A stretch of DNA of 8,482 nucleotides from an uncultured Gammaproteobacteria bacterium (GTDB taxonomy: Bacteria; Pseudomonadota; Gammaproteobacteria; Pseudomonadales; Pseudohongiellaceae), in NCBI GenBank assembly GCA_903889815.1, contig CAISYX010000164.1, forward strand, positions 1-8,482, given 5' to 3'. Of the stretch, positions 6,388 through 8,482 are shown in pieces (positions within the stretch are counted from its first letter, which is position 1; each line of letters begins with the position of its first letter). The position numbers and the translations under genes were made by a program. Below the pieces are notes generated by a model that had not been told where the DNA came from, did no database searches, and saw only the letters and a program-made list of their open reading frames with translations.

Positions 6388-7515
6388 ATGTCCCCTACTC
6401 TGGCCTTGACGAAGGCCTTGATTGAAAGAGCGTCCGTTACTCCCAGTGATGGCGGGTGCCATGCCCTGCTGGCAGAGCGCCTTGAAGCGATGGGCTTTGT
6501 GGTGGAGTCACTGCCTTTCGGTGATGTACAGAATTTCTGGGCCCGGCTGGGCACGCAAGGCCCTCTGTTTGCGTTCGCCGGGCACACTGATGTTGTTCCA
6601 CCCGGCCCCAGTGAACATTGGGACAGTGACCCTTTTGCGCCGCAGGTTCGGGATGGCATTCTTTACGGACGTGGCGCGGCGGACATGAAAGGCAGCATTG
6701 CCGCCATGATTACTGCCTGCGAACGCTTGATAGCATCTGGCCGGCCTCTGCGCGGATCGATAGCCTTCCTGATCACCAGTGATGAGGAAGGCAGCGCCGT
6801 GAACGGCACAGTCAAAGTGGTCGAGGTACTCGAGAAGCGTCAGGAAAAAATTCAGTACTGTATTGTTGGCGAACCATCCAGTACGGCCCAGGTCGGCGAT
6901 GTCATTAAGATAGGCAGGCGCGGCTCCTTGCACGGTCGCCTCACGGTCCATGGCATTCAAGGGCACGTGGCGTATCCGCACCTGGCCCGCAATCCCATTC
7001 ACAGGGCGATGGCGCCGCTGGATGCCCTGTGCCGCGAACGCTGGGACGAAGGTAACGAATCGTTTCCGCCGACAAGCTTCCAGATCTCCAACATTCATGC
7101 CGGCAAGGGCACCGACAACGTCATTCCAGGCGAACTCGACGTTGCATTCAATTTCCGTTATTCCACGGCTCTTTCTGAAGAGACCATCAAGGCGCGCACG
7201 AAGGCCATTCTGGATGCCAATGGCCTGGAGTACTCCCTTGCCTGGCATTTGTCAGGAAAGCCCTTCCTGACGCAACGTGGAACACTCATAGACATTGTCG
7301 CGGCAAGTATCAAGGCGGTGACAGGAATCGATACGGAATGCTCCACCACGGGGGGCACGTCCGATGGCCGCTTCATTGCGCCAACCGGCGCTCAGCTGCT
7401 GGAGCTGGGGCCGTGCAATGCCACCATTCACAAGGTCAATGAGAATGTGCGGGTAGCCGACCTGGATGCGCTGAGCAGGATCTACGAGGACGTGCTGACA
7501 CGGCTCGTCGGCTGA
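6388..7515 (+). CDS. dapE: N-succinyl-L,L-diaminopimelate desuccinylase
   Basis: DapE is a cytoplasmic dinuclear zinc hydrolase of the M20 family that releases L,L-diaminopimelate and succinate from N-succinyl-L,L-diaminopimelate. The product has 375 residues, the same length as E. coli DapE, and aligns without visible gaps. Metal ligands and catalytic residues are all present: His66 (FAGHTDVVPPG), Asp99 (GRGAADMKGS), catalytic Glu133 and metal ligand Glu134 (ITSDEEGS), Glu162 (VGEPSS) and His348 (NATIHKVNE). The dimerisation/lid domain in the middle includes GRRGSLHGRLTVHGIQGHVAYPHLA (about 176-200). The substrate-binding TTGGTSDGRFIA block is at 320-331. It is the last gene of the plus-strand operon. 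Its final 34 bp overlap the end of the convergent rsmJ, and no terminator is visible after it. The product shows no truncation or missing key residue. Confidence 0.98.
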   Translation: MSPTLALTKALIERASVTPSDGGCHALLAERLEAMGFVVESLPFGDVQNFWARLGTQGPLFAFAGHTDVVPPGPSEHWDSDPFAPQVRDGILYGRGAADMKGSIAAMITACERLIASGRPLRGSIAFLITSDEEGSAVNGTVKVVEVLEKRQEKIQYCIVGEPSSTAQVGDVIKIGRRGSLHGRLTVHGIQGHVAYPHLARNPIHRAMAPLDALCRERWDEGNESFPPTSFQISNIHAGKGTDNVIPGELDVAFNFRYSTALSEETIKARTKAILDANGLEYSLAWHLSGKPFLTQRGTLIDIVAASIKAVTGIDTECSTTGGTSDGRFIAPTGAQLLELGPCNATIHKVNENVRVADLDALSRIYEDVLTRLVG

Positions 7516-8183
7516 GTCATATAGATATCGAACCGGCTTGAACTGCCCAGCAACTGGAAAGAGGGTTTGCGCTCTTCAAGGAATCCGGCAATTCGTGGCC
7601 GTTTGACCACTACCCGTTTCTGAGCTGACTGCAGCGCCTTCAGCAACAGGCCATCTGCCGGAGGCTCATCGTCGAGCAATTGCTGGAGCATGAACATGTT
7701 CTTCTTGACCTTTGCTGACTTCTTGCGGCGCTCGGGAAACATCGGGTCAAGATAGATGACATCGGGAGTATCGCCCAGTGTTGCAAAATCGATGCTAGTG
7801 CTGTCGGCCAGCACCAGCTGCATCCTGGCAGCGGCATTGCGGACACGAACATCCTCACTTTGTGCTGCACGCTGCAGTCCATCTTCAAGCAAGGCGTGCA
7901 GCAGCAAGGAACGCTCCAGCATCAGTACATTGCATCCTGCGTGGGCCAGCATGAACGCATCCTGGCCCAAACCAGCCGTAGCATCGATGACACGCAAAGA
8001 CTGACCCGCACGCACTCCTGACGCCTTCAATAGCGCTTCCGGCTGCTGCGGGTACCGCTGACGCCAGGCCATGGTCTTGTCGTCAAAATCAACGCTGACG
8101 GCCCCCAGAGAGGGATCGCCGACCCTGATCAAGGTCAGGAGTCCGTCCTTCTTGCACAACTGGAAATCAGACTCGGCAGACAT
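7482..8183 (-). CDS. rsmJ: 16S rRNA (guanine1516-N2)-methyltransferase
   Basis: RsmJ (formerly YhiQ) uses S-adenosylmethionine to methylate N2 of G1516 in the small-subunit rRNA. The 233-residue product carries the SAM-binding motif VIDATAGLGQDAF at 65-77, an acidic loop MLER at 88-91, the catalytic-type motif YLDPMFP at 144-150 followed by a Lys-rich stretch (KKSAKVKKNM), then KRVVVKRP at 189-196 and the family-typical RFDIY near the C-terminus (217-221). It is shorter at the N-terminus than E. coli RsmJ (250 residues): roughly the first 30 residues have no counterpart, while the C-terminus has a tail of about eight extra residues that lies inside the overlap with dapE. A TTG ten codons upstream (8213) would add little and has no ribosome binding site, so the ATG at 8183 is chosen, with GGGA 11 nt before it. 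It follows uppP after 16 nt and is probably co-transcribed with it. Confidence 0.95.
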   Translation of the reverse strand: MSAESDFQLCKKDGLLTLIRVGDPSLGAVSVDFDDKTMAWRQRYPQQPEALLKASGVRAGQSLRVIDATAGLGQDAFMLAHAGCNVLMLERSLLLHALLEDGLQRAAQSEDVRVRNAAARMQLVLADSTSIDFATLGDTPDVIYLDPMFPERRKKSAKVKKNMFMLQQLLDDEPPADGLLLKALQSAQKRVVVKRPRIAGFLEERKPSFQLLGSSSRFDIYMTQPTSRVSTSS

Positions 8184-8199
8184 TGCAATGCAATTCCCA

Positions 8200-8482
8200 T
8201 CAGGACTGCTCAAAGAAGTGAACAGCCAGCAATCCCAGGCCCATTACCACCCGATAAATGACGAATGGCATGAAACCTGTGCGCTCGATGAGCTTGAGGA
8301 AATAGTGAATGCAGGAAAATGACACCAAGGCCGAGACGATGATGGCATAGACCAGTATGCCCCACTGCGCTTGCGAACTGTCCTGCAGCAACTCCGCTCC
8401 CTTGAGCAGACCGCTGGCCATGATGATCGGAATTGCCAGAAGAAACGAGAAGCGCGCAGCCGCCTTGCGGTCAAGTCCACAG
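8200..8482 (-). CDS. uppP: Undecaprenyl-diphosphate phosphatase, C-terminal part, cut by window edge
   Basis: UppP (BacA) is an integral inner-membrane enzyme that converts undecaprenyl diphosphate to the monophosphate, recycling the lipid carrier for peptidoglycan; extra copies give bacitracin resistance. Only the last 93 codons lie in the window; the 5' part is beyond position 8482. The visible protein begins GLDRKAAARFSFLLAIPIIM, which matches the conserved UppP block with the invariant ARFSFLLAIP. Two further hydrophobic segments follow, one around WGILVYAIIVSALVSFSCI and one at the end containing FMPFVIYRVVMGLGLLAV, whose FxPFxIYRxxxG pattern is typical of the UppP C-terminus. The stop is 16 nt before rsmJ on the same strand. 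No sequence disruption is seen. The promoter is outside the window. Confidence 0.95.
   Translation of the reverse strand, partial: CGLDRKAAARFSFLLAIPIIMASGLLKGAELLQDSSQAQWGILVYAIIVSALVSFSCIHYFLKLIERTGFMPFVIYRVVMGLGLLAVHFFEQS

Noticed and set aside
6508..7248. 246-codon minus-strand open frame inside dapE
   Set aside because: Fully antisense to the catalytic region of DapE, with no recognisable domain; best explained as a codon-bias shadow.
1..8482. Mobile element, CRISPR array, tRNA/rRNA gene or defence system
   Set aside because: Reading both strands I found no terminal inverted repeats, transposase or integrase motifs, regularly spaced repeats, tRNA cloverleaf pattern or nuclease/toxin genes; all long stretches are explained by housekeeping genes.

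Overview
This window is a housekeeping segment from a gammaproteobacterium. The estimate rests on the divergent arrangement of rpsB-tsf against map-glnD (the E. coli layout), on close protein resemblance to E. coli Map, GlnD, DapE and RsmJ, and on a long DapD of the Pseudomonas type rather than the short enterobacterial one. Base composition looks moderately GC-rich and even throughout. I see no insertion sequence, phage gene, tRNA, rRNA, CRISPR array or other sign of recent transfer. No gene is visibly frameshifted; the genes at the two window edges are cut by the window.

Left part, minus strand: rpsB (ribosomal protein S2) is followed by tsf (elongation factor Ts, only the first 55 codons in the window). 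A strong intrinsic terminator/attenuator lies between them. rpsB is preceded by a leader of roughly 155 nt with foldable segments and an extended -10 promoter with a GC-rich discriminator. This resembles the autoregulated S2 leader known in gammaproteobacteria.

Middle, plus strand: five tightly spaced genes probably form one operon: map (methionine aminopeptidase), glnD (PII uridylyltransferase/uridylyl-removing enzyme), a YffB/ArsC-like thioredoxin-fold protein, dapD and dapE. map and glnD overlap by 14 nt, glnD and the yffB-like gene are 3 nt apart, and the next two gaps are 32 nt each. The operon groups N-terminal protein maturation, nitrogen-status sensing and two steps of the succinylase branch of diaminopimelate/lysine synthesis. 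The transaminase DapC that acts between DapD and DapE is not in the window.

Right part, minus strand: uppP/bacA (undecaprenyl-diphosphate phosphatase, C-terminal 93 residues only) is followed 16 nt later by rsmJ (16S rRNA m2G1516 methyltransferase). rsmJ converges on dapE and their coding ends overlap by 34 bp.

I found no new defence, mobile or biosynthetic system. The items worth a second look are small: the rpsB leader, the rpsB-tsf attenuator, the dapE/rsmJ tail overlap, hairpins at the dapD-dapE and uppP-rsmJ junctions, weak start signals for map and glnD, a shortened RsmJ N-terminus, and the unexplained presence of a YffB-like protein between nitrogen and lysine genes.
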